Both the position numbers and the translations under genes were made by a program. The notes beneath the pieces are model-generated. The model did no database searches. It worked only from the letters and a program-made list of their open reading frames with translations, and had not been told where the DNA came from. From contig OY756962.1 in NCBI GenBank assembly GCA_963580455.1, positions 19,362,001 through 19,426,000 of the forward strand: a stretch of DNA of 64,000 nucleotides, given 5' to 3'. The stretch comes from Euonymus europaeus (lineage: Eukaryota > Streptophyta > Magnoliopsida > Celastrales > Celastraceae). Shown here one piece after another: positions 1 through 11,808 of this stretch (its first letter is position 1; each line of letters starts with the position of its first letter).

Positions 1-1597
1 GATGATATAGATAAGGAGAAAGGACAAGGTGAAGATTAGGAAAGATGGTGATCAAAGATGAAAGACCCTCTTGCCCACTTCGTAGTAGCTTTTATAGAAA
101 TATGGAGAGAATCACGGGTGAGATTGTAGGTTTACGAAAATGGTGTAGAGTCAAGGAAATGAAACCCGTGAATAAAAATTTTGTTTTTGTATAACCCGTG
201 ACTTCTAAAAAATTAGGAGTGCCCAATAATAAAAATGGAAAGTCAGTAATATATACCTGACACAAATTATTTTTTAAAGAAAATACCAACTTATGGAATG
301 GGTACATAGACTTAAAAATACCAACTTATGGCATGTGATTGAATTTAATCCTAAAAATACCAATTAATGATATTTCATGGAGTTAACTTTGGTCACCGAA
401 TTCCATAATTAAAGGAATTGTCTCATGTAGTCTCACACTCACACTCACACACACACACACACACACACATATATGTATATCGAGACAGAGATGTCTCTTT
501 CACATAATATATATATATATATATATATATCGAGATAAATGTGTCACTTTCACATTATATATATATGGTGCGACTTTTTATACTATATATATATGAATTA
601 TATATACATATATCAAAATAAAAGTATTCCTTTTTCACTCAATCTTTCACATATATCGGATCACAACATACTTTAGAATCCCTAGTTTGGGTTGAGTTTT
701 TTTTTTATTTACATTCTAGATAATCCGTGATTCAAACATTTCTAGTGTACGACATCATCACCGAAATTATTTTTGGTACTCCTAATGAAATCGCAAAAAT
801 TGTTTTTCTCTTCTCTTTTTTTTTTCTCTAAACACAAGGACCCACTATTTTATTTTACTCTCTTTTTTCCTTCTTATTTTTATTATTTTCTTTGAAACAA
901 ACCCGGATGAAAATCGGTTACTACAGCTGCCCCCCTTTGTGTATCTTTTATGAAATAAAAGGTAGAAAAATGTGTAGTCGATGGAATTTTGTTCGGGAAA
1001 AAATTGAAACATGAGATGTTTTATTTTTAAAATACTCGAGATCACTATAGTCATTCCTGGCTTGGCTGAAGAAATGAAAAATGCTCAGGATCACAAGAGC
1101 CATTCCTAACTTGACTGGAATTTTGAACGAGTTTTTACTTAACTGAAATAGTAAATAAATTTGTAACCATGTGTTGAATAATTTTGAAAAGTAAACATTC
1201 CTCATACTAAACAGTAATACACAAATTAAAATTTTCTTCAAACTAATACGAACTTTTGAATATTATTCATAACTAAATATTGTCCGCGTCACCGGAATAG
1301 GAACAAACACACCTTACCAAAAGCTATCTAAACCCACAAGTTTCAAAACGGCCGGTACACCCAACCTAGCTGCCAATAACAAAGTATCTGTAACTGTAGT
1401 TTGAGGACTTACAATATTGGATGTTTCGTCCAGTCCATGCCTAGGACTCCATAATGCCCTATTCCTACATATTTCCCTACCAAGCTAGCCCAACTTAAGG
1501 CCTGTGTTATGAACAACTACCCTTGTGGGAAAACTTCCAATTAAGGAACTAATGGTAGAACAGTGAGACCATCCTCGGACAATTACCCATAAACCTC
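1..1597. repeat. AT-rich intergenic DNA with microsatellites
   Basis: No coding region is recognisable. There is a CA dinucleotide run at about 433-468 and a TA run at about 505-530. The stretch 481-530 is imperfectly repeated at 531-568 (both start CGAGA and carry a CTTTCACAT motif followed by TA repeats). A further imperfect doublet sits at about 1035-1120, each unit holding GATCAC followed by a CATTCCT block. The region may be the untranslated 3' part of the minus-strand retroelement that lies to its right, but I cannot prove that. Confidence 0.5.
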
Positions 1598-2726
1598 CTA
1601 AACATACGATTGTACCATCACAAAATAATAAAAAACAATATTGCAATGTCCATAATACTCAAAAAAAAATGATGGGAAATAAAAACTTCCTGGTTGAAAT
1701 GCTGGGTTGTCATGATTTTCTAGAGGATAAAAATCCAGTTGTTGAACCATCAAAGTAGGATGCATGGTATGCACTCCAAAGTTACCGGATGATTGACTTG
1801 GCGTATGAGATATAGCCCCATTGTAGCCTGCAATATACGTCATTAAGTGATCTAACTTTTTGGACAACTAGTCTAGACGTGCCTCGATTTGCATCATCCT
1901 TTAAATCATAGCGGTGGTTCATAATGAAATGGGTGAACGAATAGTAGAAGATCCGGCCTCTGTATGATTATCAACAAAATCATCATACTTGAATCTATTA
2001 ATCACCTTACGATCAATCATACGCCGTGGATACTGCAATTCTTCATACGCTGGCCAACAAACTCCAGCTCTCGCCCACAATGTACAAATCATGGAAGGAA
2101 GACAAAATCCTATGGTGGATGTAGGACGAGAACTATTGAGAATAGAATTATGTAACACTTTGCCAACATTAATTGTTTTCAAAACAAAATAGCATAAAGC
2201 AAAATTATTCTATTTCTAGGAATGTCAGTTGAATGTGTACTCGGCATGAGTTTTGCCCAAAAAATTCCATCCAGGCCTTGCTATTCTTGGTCAGAACAGA
2301 GGTAGAGAATGACACTCCCATTTTTTAAATTTCTTCCAAGCAGCGCCTGGTTTACATAATGCTCGAATCACTACAAGCATATTAATGTCAGACTCCAACA
2401 AAGTAGAAAAATCATCATTGGTAATATTAGCAAGATTATAGACAGCATTGATAGTCTTACTATCAAATGGGACCATTACACCTCGAACATATACCACTTC
2501 GCTATATCCTTCTATCATATTAGCGTAAAATTCTCTTACCACTAGAACAACTGTAGCCAATGGTGATGCAACAAGAGCTTTCCAATTTCTATCAACGATG
2601 ATTTTTGCAATAGCGGGCTTTGCCACTAGAGAAACATGGAAACCTTTCTACGGGATAGTCTTTTGCCCTCCTAACGATTGCTGATACCTTTCAAATTCCT
2701 CTTAACTCACAAAATGATTTACATTG
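1598..2726 (-). pseudogene. Plant transposon-protein relic (Transposase_32-like), C-terminal part
   Basis: The minus strand encodes three collinear blocks typical of the family Pfam calls putative plant transposon protein (Transposase_32). Reading leftwards, 2626-2291 holds the conserved VVREFYAN, YVRGVMVPF and YNL motifs; 2182-1919 holds LHNSIL, WARAGVCWPA and a DRKVINRF block; 1867-1598 is a low-complexity tail. The blocks are separated by stop codons and frame changes, so the gene is dead. It continues rightwards to 2726, reading NVNHFVS then a stop, where the Tekay element interrupts it. Its N-terminal part should therefore lie beyond 11808. In plants these ORFs usually travel inside large Ty3-type elements; this one may belong to the Tat element at 13292-17741, which has the same orientation. 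That link is inference. Confidence 0.65.
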
Positions 2727-3310
2727 TGTAATATCCCGAACCCAAAATTTTAAAAAAATATAATAATTTTTCAAATTTAATATTTTTAATAAATACTACA
2801 TATTTTTAGAAAAATATTGACGCAAGAATCAGCTAAATCGGAGTTGAATTGGATTTGTTATGGATTATAGAAGCTTAAGTAAATATAGGGAAAGACGAGG
2901 GGCAAAACCGTCATTTTTCAGAAATCTGGTTTAAACCAGATTTCTCTGGTTTCAGTAGCAGCCGAGAGAGAGAGAGAGAAGGGGAGAGAGAGAGAGAAGG
3001 GGGTTTTGTTCGTTTGACGTCCGATCGGAGCAAGTAAGGTGTCAAATCGAAGCTCGTGGTGAGAGGAGCAAAACCCAAGTGGAATCACCGCCATCGGACC
3101 ACCGTAGACGGCGGAATCGGCCGGAGAAGTTTCGGTTTTTCGAAATTTCAAAGCTCGATCCCGGTCGATTCAGTAGGAATTTTGGAACGAGACAGGTACC
3201 ATTAGATTTCTGTTGTTGTGGGCTTCGTTTTGATGTAGGAGTGACTGGAAAATTCGCCGGAAAAATGGATTCCGGCGACCGGCCGGCCGAGTTAACTCAG
3301 CTCCGGCGAG

Positions 3311-3494
3311 TTGACTCGTGTTTGACCGAGTTGACCCGTTGACTCGGGTTTGACCCGTTTTGACTGGGTTGACCCGGTTTGACCGTGGACTATTTTACCC
3401 GAGTTGACTTTGACCGCGTTTGACTTTTGACCCGAGTTGACTTTGACCGTTGACTTTTAGGTTGACTTTTGGTTGACTTTTACGTATTTTGACT
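3311..3494 (+). promoter_or_regulatory. W-box (TTGAC[C/T]) array in the LTR
   Basis: I count 18 copies of TTGAC within about 185 bp, all on the plus strand and all followed by C or T, which is the WRKY transcription-factor core. Typical spacings are 8-12 bp, with runs such as TTGACTCG, TTGACCCG and GTTGACTTTTGG. An identical copy lies in the 3' LTR at 10120-10303, and a shorter version of at least six cores lies at 15007-15065 in the solo LTR. WRKY binding is inferred from the motif only. Confidence 0.7.
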
Positions 3495-3794
3495 GTCGTG
3501 TATACGTATCCGTATTTTGATGCAGGAGGTTGATTTGGAGTTTTCAGACGTGTTACGGATTATCTTAGTCGACATTCCAGGTAGGGATTCTGCCCTAGTT
3601 CTTATTTGGGGTTCCGGGGGTTCCGTATTCGACGGACTCCTATTTGTCTGTTGGTGTGAAATTCCCGGAGGTTGGGAATTTCTCTGTTTATACTCTTATC
3701 TGATTTATTCTCGCAATTGCAATATGTTATGATTATATGTGGTTGTTTTGGAGGTATATGTACGACTGACAGTATTTTTGTGTCTCTTGCGGGC

Positions 3795-4040
3795 CCACTA
3801 TCCTGGTGGGGCCCACTTATCTTCCTGTGGGGCCCACTATCCTGGTGGGGCCCGCCTATCCTCTCATGGGGCCCACTATCCTGGTGGGGCCACTTATCCT
3901 TTTGTGGGCGCATATCCATTGGTGGGGCCCACCTCCTGATGTCTGGTTTTATCCTCGAGAGTCCGGATAGGATTCCATTATGATGATCTTCTATGATTTG
4001 TGAGATTATGGAGGGATGATTTGTAGAGCGTGGGACCCAC
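3795..4040 (+). promoter_or_regulatory. Tandem TCP-type palindromes (GTGGGNCCCAC)
   Basis: A short tandem repeat built from CTATCCTGGTGGGGCCCA-like units contains exact matches to the class I TCP palindrome at 3806-3816, 3827-3837, 3922-3932 and 4030-4040 (the last with A in the centre). Near matches lie at about 3846 and 3868. The same cluster is in the 3' LTR (offset +6809) and, shortened, in the solo LTR at about 15400-15575. TCP binding is inference from the motif. Confidence 0.6.
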
Positions 4041-4999
4041 ATCGGGCAACCCAGCTTACTGGATGATTTATCGATGGTTTTGATCGGGTACGTACCTGGA
4101 GACCGGATTGAGGTGAGGTACATCCTAGGGGACGCTCTTCGATGTAGGCGATGCTATCGAGTACCTGATGTAGGCTCGATCCTCATCCAATCTGGGGAGT
4201 ACCTGGACTGGGAGACACCTTGCGGGGATCAGGGTGGGTCTAGGGGAGGATTTTCTGTTGTTATGTGGATATGAGTTGATACGGATTTGTGTTGATACGG
4301 ATTTGAGTTGATATGGATTTGAGTTGGATTATGATTGAGTACTGATTTGAGAGTTGTACTTGAGGATGGTAGTGGTGGAGCCTACTCGGTATCTACCCTA
4401 CGGATTGACTGATTGTGATGAGTTGTGATGTGTATCACTTATGGTTTCTCTGTATGTATTCTATATCTTACAGGCTTTCTTACTTTATCTCTGATTTACT
4501 GGAGTTCGGTGATACGGGAGTGTATCACTATTTGAGTTTCCTGTTCATTTCACATACATCTTGAGCTTTTACTTTCCGTTTATTCTGTTAATTGATATTC
4601 CTCTATATCCCTACTGAGCTTCGTGGCTCATCCCTTTCATTCATATGTTTTCAGGTGAGATAGCCGGAGTGGATGATCAGCGCAGGGATGTGTGAGGCGT
4701 GATGTAGCTGGTGTGGGGATGTTGTGTCTGTCTTTAGTATCTGTTTTTTCGTATTTATGATATTTGGATTTTTCCGCTGTAGACTCTGGATTGCAGATTA
4801 CATTATGTTTGGAGTATTTGAGATTATGGTTGAGATTTATATATATATACATATATATATATATATGTGAGATTACTTATGCAGTGTTTGGGTAGTTTGG
4901 GGTGTAAATCCGGTTCGGGGAACGGAGGAGTTCCCTGCCGGTCACGTCTCTAGGATTCATGGGTGCTCATCTGCACCTATCTGGGAAAGGGGCGTGACA

Positions 5000-5218
5000 G
5001 TTTGGTATCGGAGGTGGTCAGTTAGTTTTTGGGTGGGTATTCGGTTTATTTTGTTTTTCCCCAGCTACACATCACGCGCTTCCCGGCTGATCTGGTGAGT
5101 TATTTTTTGTTTTACGTTTGGGGTATTTGATGTATGTAGTTATACGATTACGTTTCAGTTATAGTAGACACACGTTTCAGCATTTTTGGAGGATGATGCT
5201 TATGTCTGGTAGGAGAGT
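5000..5218 (+). other. Leader plus residue of gag N-terminus
   Basis: Only about 220 bp separate the LTR from the open gag frame, while Tekay-type gag normally has over a hundred residues ahead of the segment that starts at 5219. A short stretch at about 5181-5218 reads HFWRMM, resembling the conserved WWR-type gag motif, but in a different frame (frame 3) from the downstream ORF (frame 2), and an in-frame TAG at 5210 blocks extension. I read this as an internal deletion of the gag N-terminus followed by a frame change. Confidence 0.55.
5003..5013 (+). other. Primer binding site (initiator tRNA-Met type)
   Basis: TGGTATCGGAG lies three bases after the 5' LTR end. Plant elements primed by initiator methionine tRNA usually show TGGTATCAGAGC at this position, so this is a one-mismatch version over its length. 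Its location directly behind the LTR supports the assignment. Confidence 0.85.
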
Positions 5219-7225
5219 ATGACTATTGGTAGGGAGTGTATGGCAATTCCATGGACGGAGTTTGAGACTCTGTTTCTAGCACAGTATGTTTCCCAGGCCA
5301 TTCGCGTTGCGAAGGCCAAGGAGTTTCTAGAGCTGATTCAGAGTAGAGCTATGACAGTGTCACAATATCAGGCATGGTTTGAGGAGCTTTGTCGATATGG
5401 AGAGGAGTACATTGCCACTGAGGAGAAGAAGATACTGAGATTTCAGCGCGGGCTGAAACCCCGCATTTCCGAGCGTTTAGCAGGGATGATGGTTCGTACT
5501 TATCGGGAGTCCATTGATAGGGCACTTGATATAGAGAGGAGCATGGTTGATTCACAGGATTATTGGGAGCTTCATAAGAGGAAGTACGGAGATACTTCTT
5601 CTGCCTCAGGGAGCAGTAGTAGACAGAGGACTGAGGGTCAGAGACAGAGACCCAGACAGGATCAGGGGCAGAGATTCCAGGACAGGAGACAGGACCGTCC
5701 GAGTCAGCAGCAGAGTTCTCAGAGACAGGGACAGCAGGGTCCGCAGCAGCGACAACAGGGTCCACGACAGGGACAGGGGTCCATATCTGGATTGTATTGT
5801 TATGCGTGTGGTCATACTGGGCACATGATATCAGACTGTCCCAGGGCGGATAGCCCATTGTGTTTCTCTTGTGGACTACCAGGACATGTTCAGAGGTATT
5901 GCCCAAGGAGTCGTACAGCACCATCAGGCAGAGGACAGGGAGCCCCAGCACTTGCAGCACCAGCACCTAGAGCTCCAGCAGGCAGAGGGGCCAGACCTCC
6001 AGCACCACCAGTGAGACAGCAGCAGCAGCAGCAGAGGCAGGGCCAGAGAGCTAGAGTTTATGCGGTTGCACCTGAGCCAGCACCAGATCGTGATTTTATT
6101 GGAGGTAGAGTTTTACTTTTCAGTTCTTGGGCTCGTGTTTTATTTGATACCGGTGCCACACATTTGTTTATTTCTACCTCGTTCGTTGAGGCATTGGGGT
6201 TGGAGATTTCGGATTTGGATAGGAGATTGGTAGTGGATTCTCCGTTGGGTTTAGGTACTGTGGTGAGGAGCATTTGTAGGGGTTGTATTTTTCGATTTGC
6301 TGATCACGAGTTCCGAGCAGATTTATATGTTATGGATTTCACTGACTATGATGTGATACTTGGATTGGACTGGTTGACTGACTATGATGCTGTGATAGAT
6401 TGTACAGAGCGTAGGGTCACGCTGACATCACCATCTGGGCGAGTTAGTTTTTGTGGGTCGTGGGTTGTTACATGTTCACACTTTCTTGACAACCCACGAT
6501 ATACTGACTGTCTAGTGGCGAGCTTGACTTCTACATCGGAGATTGAGGCTAGTACGGCTGTGCCAGTGGTAGATGAGTATTTGGATGTATTTCCTGATGA
6601 GTTATCAGAATTATCACCACAGCGGGAGATTGATTTTGTGATTGAGTTATATCCGGGTACAGACCCGATTTCTATTCCACCGTATAGGATGGCTCCAGCA
6701 GAGTTGAGGGAGTTGGATAGGCAGTTGCGGGAGTTGCAGGGTCTAGGATTTATCAGACCCAGTACTTCACCATGGGGTGCTCCAGTCCTCTTCGTGAAGA
6801 AGAAGGACGGATCGATGAGGATGTGTGTGGACTACAAGAAGTTGAATAGGGTGACTGTGAAGAATAAGTACCCGTTACCGAGGATAAATGATTTGTTTGA
6901 TCAATTGAGGGGTAGTCACTATTACTCCAAGATTGATCTCAGGTCAGGTTATCACCAGTTGAGGATTCGAGAGGAGGACATATCGAAGACGGCATTTAGT
7001 ACTCGATATGGTCATTATGAGTTTCTGGTCATGCCGTTTGGGCTGACCAATGCCCCAGCAGCTTTTATGGATTTGATGCATAGAGTGTTCAGACAGTATC
7101 TTGACCAGTTTGTGATAGTCTTCATCGATGATATATTGGTGTATTCGGCCACAGAGGACGAGCATAGGGGGCATTTGGAGATTGTTCTGAGACACTCAGA
7201 GAGCATAAGTTGTATGCCAAGCTGA
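5219..7225 (+). pseudogene. Tekay gag-protease-RT, part 1 (frameshifted at the RT end)
   Basis: The 668-residue reading frame starts inside gag (residues 1-110), passes through a Gln/Arg-rich linker and two CCHC zinc knuckles starting at C194 and C215 (both C-x2-C-x4-H-x4-C), then a retropepsin-like aspartic protease with the DTGA motif (D310), then reverse transcriptase with the [16 protein letters not shown] and FIDD motifs (catalytic D637-D638). Near 7190-7195 one base is missing relative to the family reading, so the frame runs into TGA at 7223 after FIDD; the remainder of RT continues in frame 1 from about 7210. The chosen start is only the first ATG after an in-frame stop; the real gag start is gone. 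The product would be a particle protein plus enzymes acting in cytoplasmic virus-like particles. Confidence 0.9.
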
Positions 7226-9435
7226 GTAAGTGCGAGTTTTGGGCGACTCAGGTGGAATTCTTGGGGCATGTGATATCCAGAGATGGAGTGGCAGTGGATC
7301 CTGCCAAGGTGGAGGCTGTGTTGGATTGGAGGACTCCGAGGACAGTGGGAGAGATTCGTAGTTTCCTGGGATTAGCAGGTTACTACAGGAGGTTTATAGA
7401 GGGATTTTCACGGATTGCTTCATCGATGACTGAGTTGACGCGGAAGGGTGTTCCTTTCGTGTGGACTGATAGATGTGAGCAGGCTTTTCGGGAGCTGAAG
7501 ACCCGACTCACATCACCTCCAGTCCTGACTATTCCAGATAGTGGTATTGGTTATCATGTATATTGTGATGCTTCAGGGATTGGTTTAGGTTGTGTGCTTA
7601 TGCAGCATGATAGGGTGGTGGAGTATGCTTCACGACTGTTGAAGCCACATGAGAGGAATTATCCTGTACATGATTTGGAGTTGGCTGCTATAGTGTTCGC
7701 ACTTAAGCAGTGGAGACATTACCTTTATGGGGAGCAGTTTAAGGTGTTTTCAGATCACAGGAGTTTACGACACTTATTTACACAGAAGGATCTGAATCAG
7801 AGGCAGCGGAGATGGATGGAGTACCTTGGAGATTATGATTTCTCATTGCAGTATCATCCAGGCAAGGCCAATGTGGTGGCTGACGCCTTGAGTAGGAAGT
7901 TGGCAGTGGCACGACTGTCACTGCGGGAGTTTGAGTTGGTGGACATCATTGGGCAGTACCGACTAGATGTTAGTGACAGGGGTGATAGATGTTCCCTGAG
8001 CAGTTTGGTGAGTCGTCCAGCACTAGTACAGAAAGTGTTGGATGCACAGCTTGGTGATGCGATTTTTGATGATATTGAGGATATGGATGGTTGGATTCGA
8101 GGTGCTGATGGAGGAGTTCGTTTTAGAGGTCGATTAGTGGTTCCAGTAGATGTTGAGTTGAGAGATGAGATACTTAGAGAGGCACACTATTCTCAGTTCG
8201 CGATACATCCTGGTGCTACTAAGATGTATCGAGATGTACGGAGACAGTATTGGTGGAGCGGACTGAAGAGAGATGTGGCCCAGACTGTGTTGAGATGTCT
8301 TACCTGTCAGCAGGTGAAGGCAGAGCATAGGAGACCTCCTGGATTATTACAGCCGCTTCCATTGCCTGAGTGGAAGTGGGAGCATGTGTGTATGGATTTT
8401 GTGATGGGTTTACCGAGGACTGTGAGGAGACATGATACTGTGTGGGTTGTTGTTGATAGATTGACGAAGACTGCTCACTTTTTGCCGATTCAACAGACTG
8501 ACTCGGTGGAGACACTTACTAGACTTTACATTCGAGAGGTCGTACGGCTACATGGGGTGCCCGTGTCTATTGTATCCGACAGGGATCCTCGTTTCACTTC
8601 TCGCTTTTGGAGCAGTTTTCAGGACACTCTGGGGACGATGTTGAGTTTTAGTACAGCATTTCACCCACATACTGACGGTCAGAGTGAGAGGACTATACAG
8701 ATTTTGGAGGACATGCTTCGGTCGTGTGTTATGGATTTCAGGGGTGATTGGGAGACGCATATTCCACTGGTAGAGTTTGTGTATAACAACTCTTATCAGA
8801 GTAGTATTCAGATGGCACCATTTGAGGCACTTTATGGTAGACCATGTAGGTCACCACTTTGTTGGTCGGAGGTTGGGGACAGACCCCTGTTGGGACCAGA
8901 TTTGATTCAGCAGACCACTGAGGCTGTGGCAGTTATCAGACAGCGACTTCTGACGGCTCAGTCACGTCAGAAGAGTTATGCAGATCGTAGGCGGAGACCT
9001 CTAGAGTTCCAGGTGGGTGATCATGTATTCCTCAAGGTCAGTCCGAAGCGAGGGATACAGCGTTTTGGTAGATCTGGGAAGTTGACTCCTAGGTTTATTG
9101 GACCATTTGAGATATTGGAGAGAGTAGGGAGTTTGGCTTATAGGTTGGCATTGCCACCACAGTTGTCCGGAGTTCATGGTGTATTTCATGTTTCTATGTT
9201 ACGGAGGTATCATCGGGATCCCTCCCATATTATTGATTGGTCGACTCTGGAGATTGGAGAGGATGCTACCTCTGAGGTACGTCCGGTTCAGATTTTGGAT
9301 AGCCAGATACGGAGATTGCGTTCGAAGACCATACCCTTAGTTAAGGTGTTATGGCAGCATTATGGAGTTCAGGAGGCTACCTGGGAGGTAGAGTCAGATA
9401 TGCGGGAGCGCTATCCAGACTTGTTTACGACCTAG
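7210..9435 (+). pseudogene. Tekay RT thumb, RNase H, integrase and chromodomain, part 2
   Basis: This 741-residue frame continues the same polyprotein after the frameshift. It opens with the RT thumb/connection ([24 protein letters not shown]), then RNase H with YCDASG (D120) and ADALSRK, then integrase. The integrase has an HHCC zinc domain (EAH, IHPG, CLTC) and a catalytic D396, D457, E493 triad whose last two residues are exactly 35 apart, followed by the GPF...VSMLRRYH core and a chromodomain-like tail (about residues 680-735; VKVLW and [14 protein letters not shown]). A chromodomain tail is the mark of chromoviruses. It ends at TAG 9433-9435, about 100 bp before the 3' LTR. Apart from the upstream frameshift I see no lesion in this part. 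Confidence 0.92.
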
Positions 9436-9522
9436 GTATTTTTCGTATTTTATACTAATTATGTTACCTTTGAGTACTTAATAATTACCCTTTAGGTAAT
9501 TTCGAGGACGAAATTGTTTTCT

Positions 9523-9535
9523 AAGGGGGGGAGGA
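9523..9535 (+). other. Polypurine tract
   Basis: AAGGGGGGGAGGA directly abuts the TGTAATATCC start of the 3' LTR, as expected for the plus-strand primer of reverse transcription. Confidence 0.9.
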
Positions 9536-11808
9536 TGTAATATCCCGAACCCAAAATTTTAAAAAAATATAATAATTTTTCAAATTTAATATTTTTAATA
9601 AATACTACATATTTTTAGAAAAATATTGACGCAAGAATCAGCTAAATCGGAGTTGAATTGGATTTGTTATGGATTATAGAAGCTTAAGTAAATATACGGA
9701 AAGACGAGGGGCAAAACCGTCATTTTTCAGAAATCTGGTTTAAACCAGATTTCTCTGGTTTCAGTAGCAGCCGAGAGAGAGAGAGAAGGGGAGAGAGAGA
9801 GAGAGAAGGGGGTTTTGTTCGTTTGACGTCCGATCGGAGCAAGTAAGGTGTCAAATCGAAGCTCGTGGTGAGAGGAGCAAAACCCAAGTGGAATCACCGC
9901 CATCGGATCACCGTAGACGGCGGAATCGGCCGGAGAAGTTTCGGTTTTTCGAAATTTCAAAGCTCGATCCCGGTCGATTCAGTAGGAATTTTGGAACGAG
10001 ACAGGTACCATTAGATTTCTGTTGTTGTGGGCTTCGTTTTGATGTAGGAGTGACTGGAAAATTCGCCGGAAAAATGGATTCCGGCGACCGGCCGGCCGAG
10101 TTAACTCAGCTCCGGCGAGTTGACTCGTGTTTGACCGAGTTGACCCGTTGACTCGGGTTTGACCCGTTTTGACTGGGTTGACCCGGTTTGACCGTGGACT
10201 ATTTTACCCGAGTTGACTTTGACCGCGTTTGACTTTTGACCCGAGTTGACTTTGACCGTTGACTTTTAGGTTGACTTTTGGTTGACTTTTACGTATTTTG
10301 ACTGTCGTGTATACGTATCCGTATTTTGATGCAGGAGGTTGATTTGGAGTTTTCAGACGTGTTACGGATTATCTTAGTCGACATTCCAGGTAGGGATTCT
10401 GCCCTAGTTCTTATTTGGGGTTCCGGGGGTTCCGTATTCGACGGACTCCTATTTGTCTGTTGGTGTGAAATTCCCGGAGGTTGGGAATTTCTCTGTTTAT
10501 ACTCTTATCTGATTTATTCCCGCAATTGCAATATGTTATGATTATATGTGGTTGTTTTGGAGGTATATGTACGACTGACAGTATTTTTGTGTCTCTTGCG
10601 GGCCCACTATCCTGGTGGGGCCCACTTATCTTCCTGTGGGGCCCACTATCCTGGTGGGGCCCGCCTATCCTCTCATGGGGCCCACTATCCTGGTGGGGCC
10701 ACTTATCCTTTTGTGGGCGCATATCCATTGGTGGGGCCCACCTCCTGATGTCTGGTTTTATCCTCGAGAGTCCGGATAGGATTCCATTATGATGATCTTC
10801 TATGATTTGTGAGATTATGGAGGGATGATTTGTAGAGCGTGGGACCCACATCGGGCAACCCAGCTTACTGGATGATTTATCGATGGTTTTGATCGGGTAC
10901 GTACCTGGAGACCGGATTGAGGTGAGGTACATCCTAGGGGACGCTCTTCGATGTAGGCGATGCTATCGAGTACCTGATGTAGGCTCGATCCTCATCCAAT
11001 CTGGGGAGTACCTGGACTGGGAGACACCTTGCGGGGATCAGGGTGGGTCCAGGGGAGGATTTTCTGTTGTTATGTGGATATGAGTTGATACGGATTTGTG
11101 TTGATACGGATTTGAGTTGATATGGATTTGAGTTGGATTATGATTGAGTACTGATTTGAGAGTTGTACTTGAGGATGGTAGTGGTGGAGCCTACTCGGTA
11201 TCTACCCTACGGATTGACTGATTGTGATGAGTTGTGATGTGTATCACTTATGGTTTCTCTGTATGTATTCTATATCTTACAGGCTTTCTTACTTTATCTC
11301 TGATTTACTGGAGTTCGGTGATACGGGAGTGTATCACTATTTGAGTTTCCTGTTCATTTCACATACATCTTGAGCTTTTACTTTCCGTTTATTCTGTTAA
11401 TTGATATTCCTCTATATCCCTACTGAGCTTCGTGGCTCATCCCTTTCATTCATATGTTTTCAGGTGAGATAGCCGGAGTGGATGATCAGCGCAGGGATGT
11501 GTGAGGCGTGATGTAGCTGGTGTGGGGATGTTGTGTCTGTCTTTAGTATCTGTTTTTTCGTATTTATGATATTTGGATTTTTCCGCTGTAGACTCTGGAT
11601 TGCAGATTACATTATGTTTGGAGTATTTGAGATTATGGTTGAGATTTATATATATATACATATATATATATATATGTGAGATTACTTATGCAGTGTTTGG
11701 GTAGTTTGGGGTGTAAATCCGGTTCGGGGAACGGAGGAGTTCCCTGCCGGTCACGTCTCTAGGATTCATGGGTGCTCATCTGCACCTATCTGGGAAAGGG
11801 GCGTGACA
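9536..11808 (+). repeat. 3' LTR of the Tekay-type element
   Basis: This copy is collinear with the 5' LTR at an offset of +6809 over its whole length, with four base differences and a compensating dinucleotide change in the GA repeats. The W-box array (10120-10303) and the TCP palindromes (10615-10849) are unchanged. It is followed by GTTTGGTA, eight bases identical to those that follow the 5' LTR, before the sequence becomes unrelated. Confidence 0.95.

Larger units (their letters stand above)
2727..4999 (+). repeat. 5' LTR of the Tekay-type element
   Basis: The LTR boundaries are set by the matching 3' copy and by the related solo LTR at 14424-16465, which starts and ends at the same bases and is flanked by an exact target duplication. 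From left to right it holds an AT-rich start, GA-rich microsatellites (about 2965-3000), a W-box array (3311-3494), a cluster of GTGGGNCCCAC palindromes (3806-4040), short direct repeats with a GAGTTGATACGGATTT unit (about 4273-4330) and a TA-rich run (about 4839-4866) near the 3' end. Short ORFs in it recur identically in the 3' LTR and are not genes. Confidence 0.95.
2727..11808 (+). mobile_element. Tekay/Del-type Ty3 chromovirus, full length but defective
   Basis: This is a complete LTR retrotransposon: 5' LTR 2727-4999, primer binding site 5003-5013, gag-protease-RT-RNase H-integrase-chromodomain reading 5219-9435, polypurine tract 9523-9535 and 3' LTR 9536-11808. Both LTRs are 2273 bp, begin TGTAATATCC and end GCGTGACA. 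I find four substitutions between them (2888/9697, 3099/9908, 3711/10520, 4241/11050) and one compensating GA-repeat shift, so insertion was recent. The long LTRs, two zinc knuckles and a C-terminal chromodomain-like segment fit the Tekay/Del lineage. The flanks CATTG (2722-2726) and GTTTG (11809-11813) match at only three of five positions. The coding region carries an apparent deletion of the gag N-terminus and a one-base frameshift, so this copy is non-autonomous. Confidence 0.93.

Noticed and set aside
2918..4852. Several ORFs of 60-170 codons in the 5' LTR, repeated at 9727-11661
   Set aside because: They recur because the LTRs are duplicates, overlap regulatory repeats, change frame around repeats and show no domain; they are chance ORFs.
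5349..5966. 205-codon minus-strand ORF opposite gag
   Set aside because: It is a shadow of the Gln/Arg-rich gag linker and zinc-knuckle coding strand, with no motif of its own.
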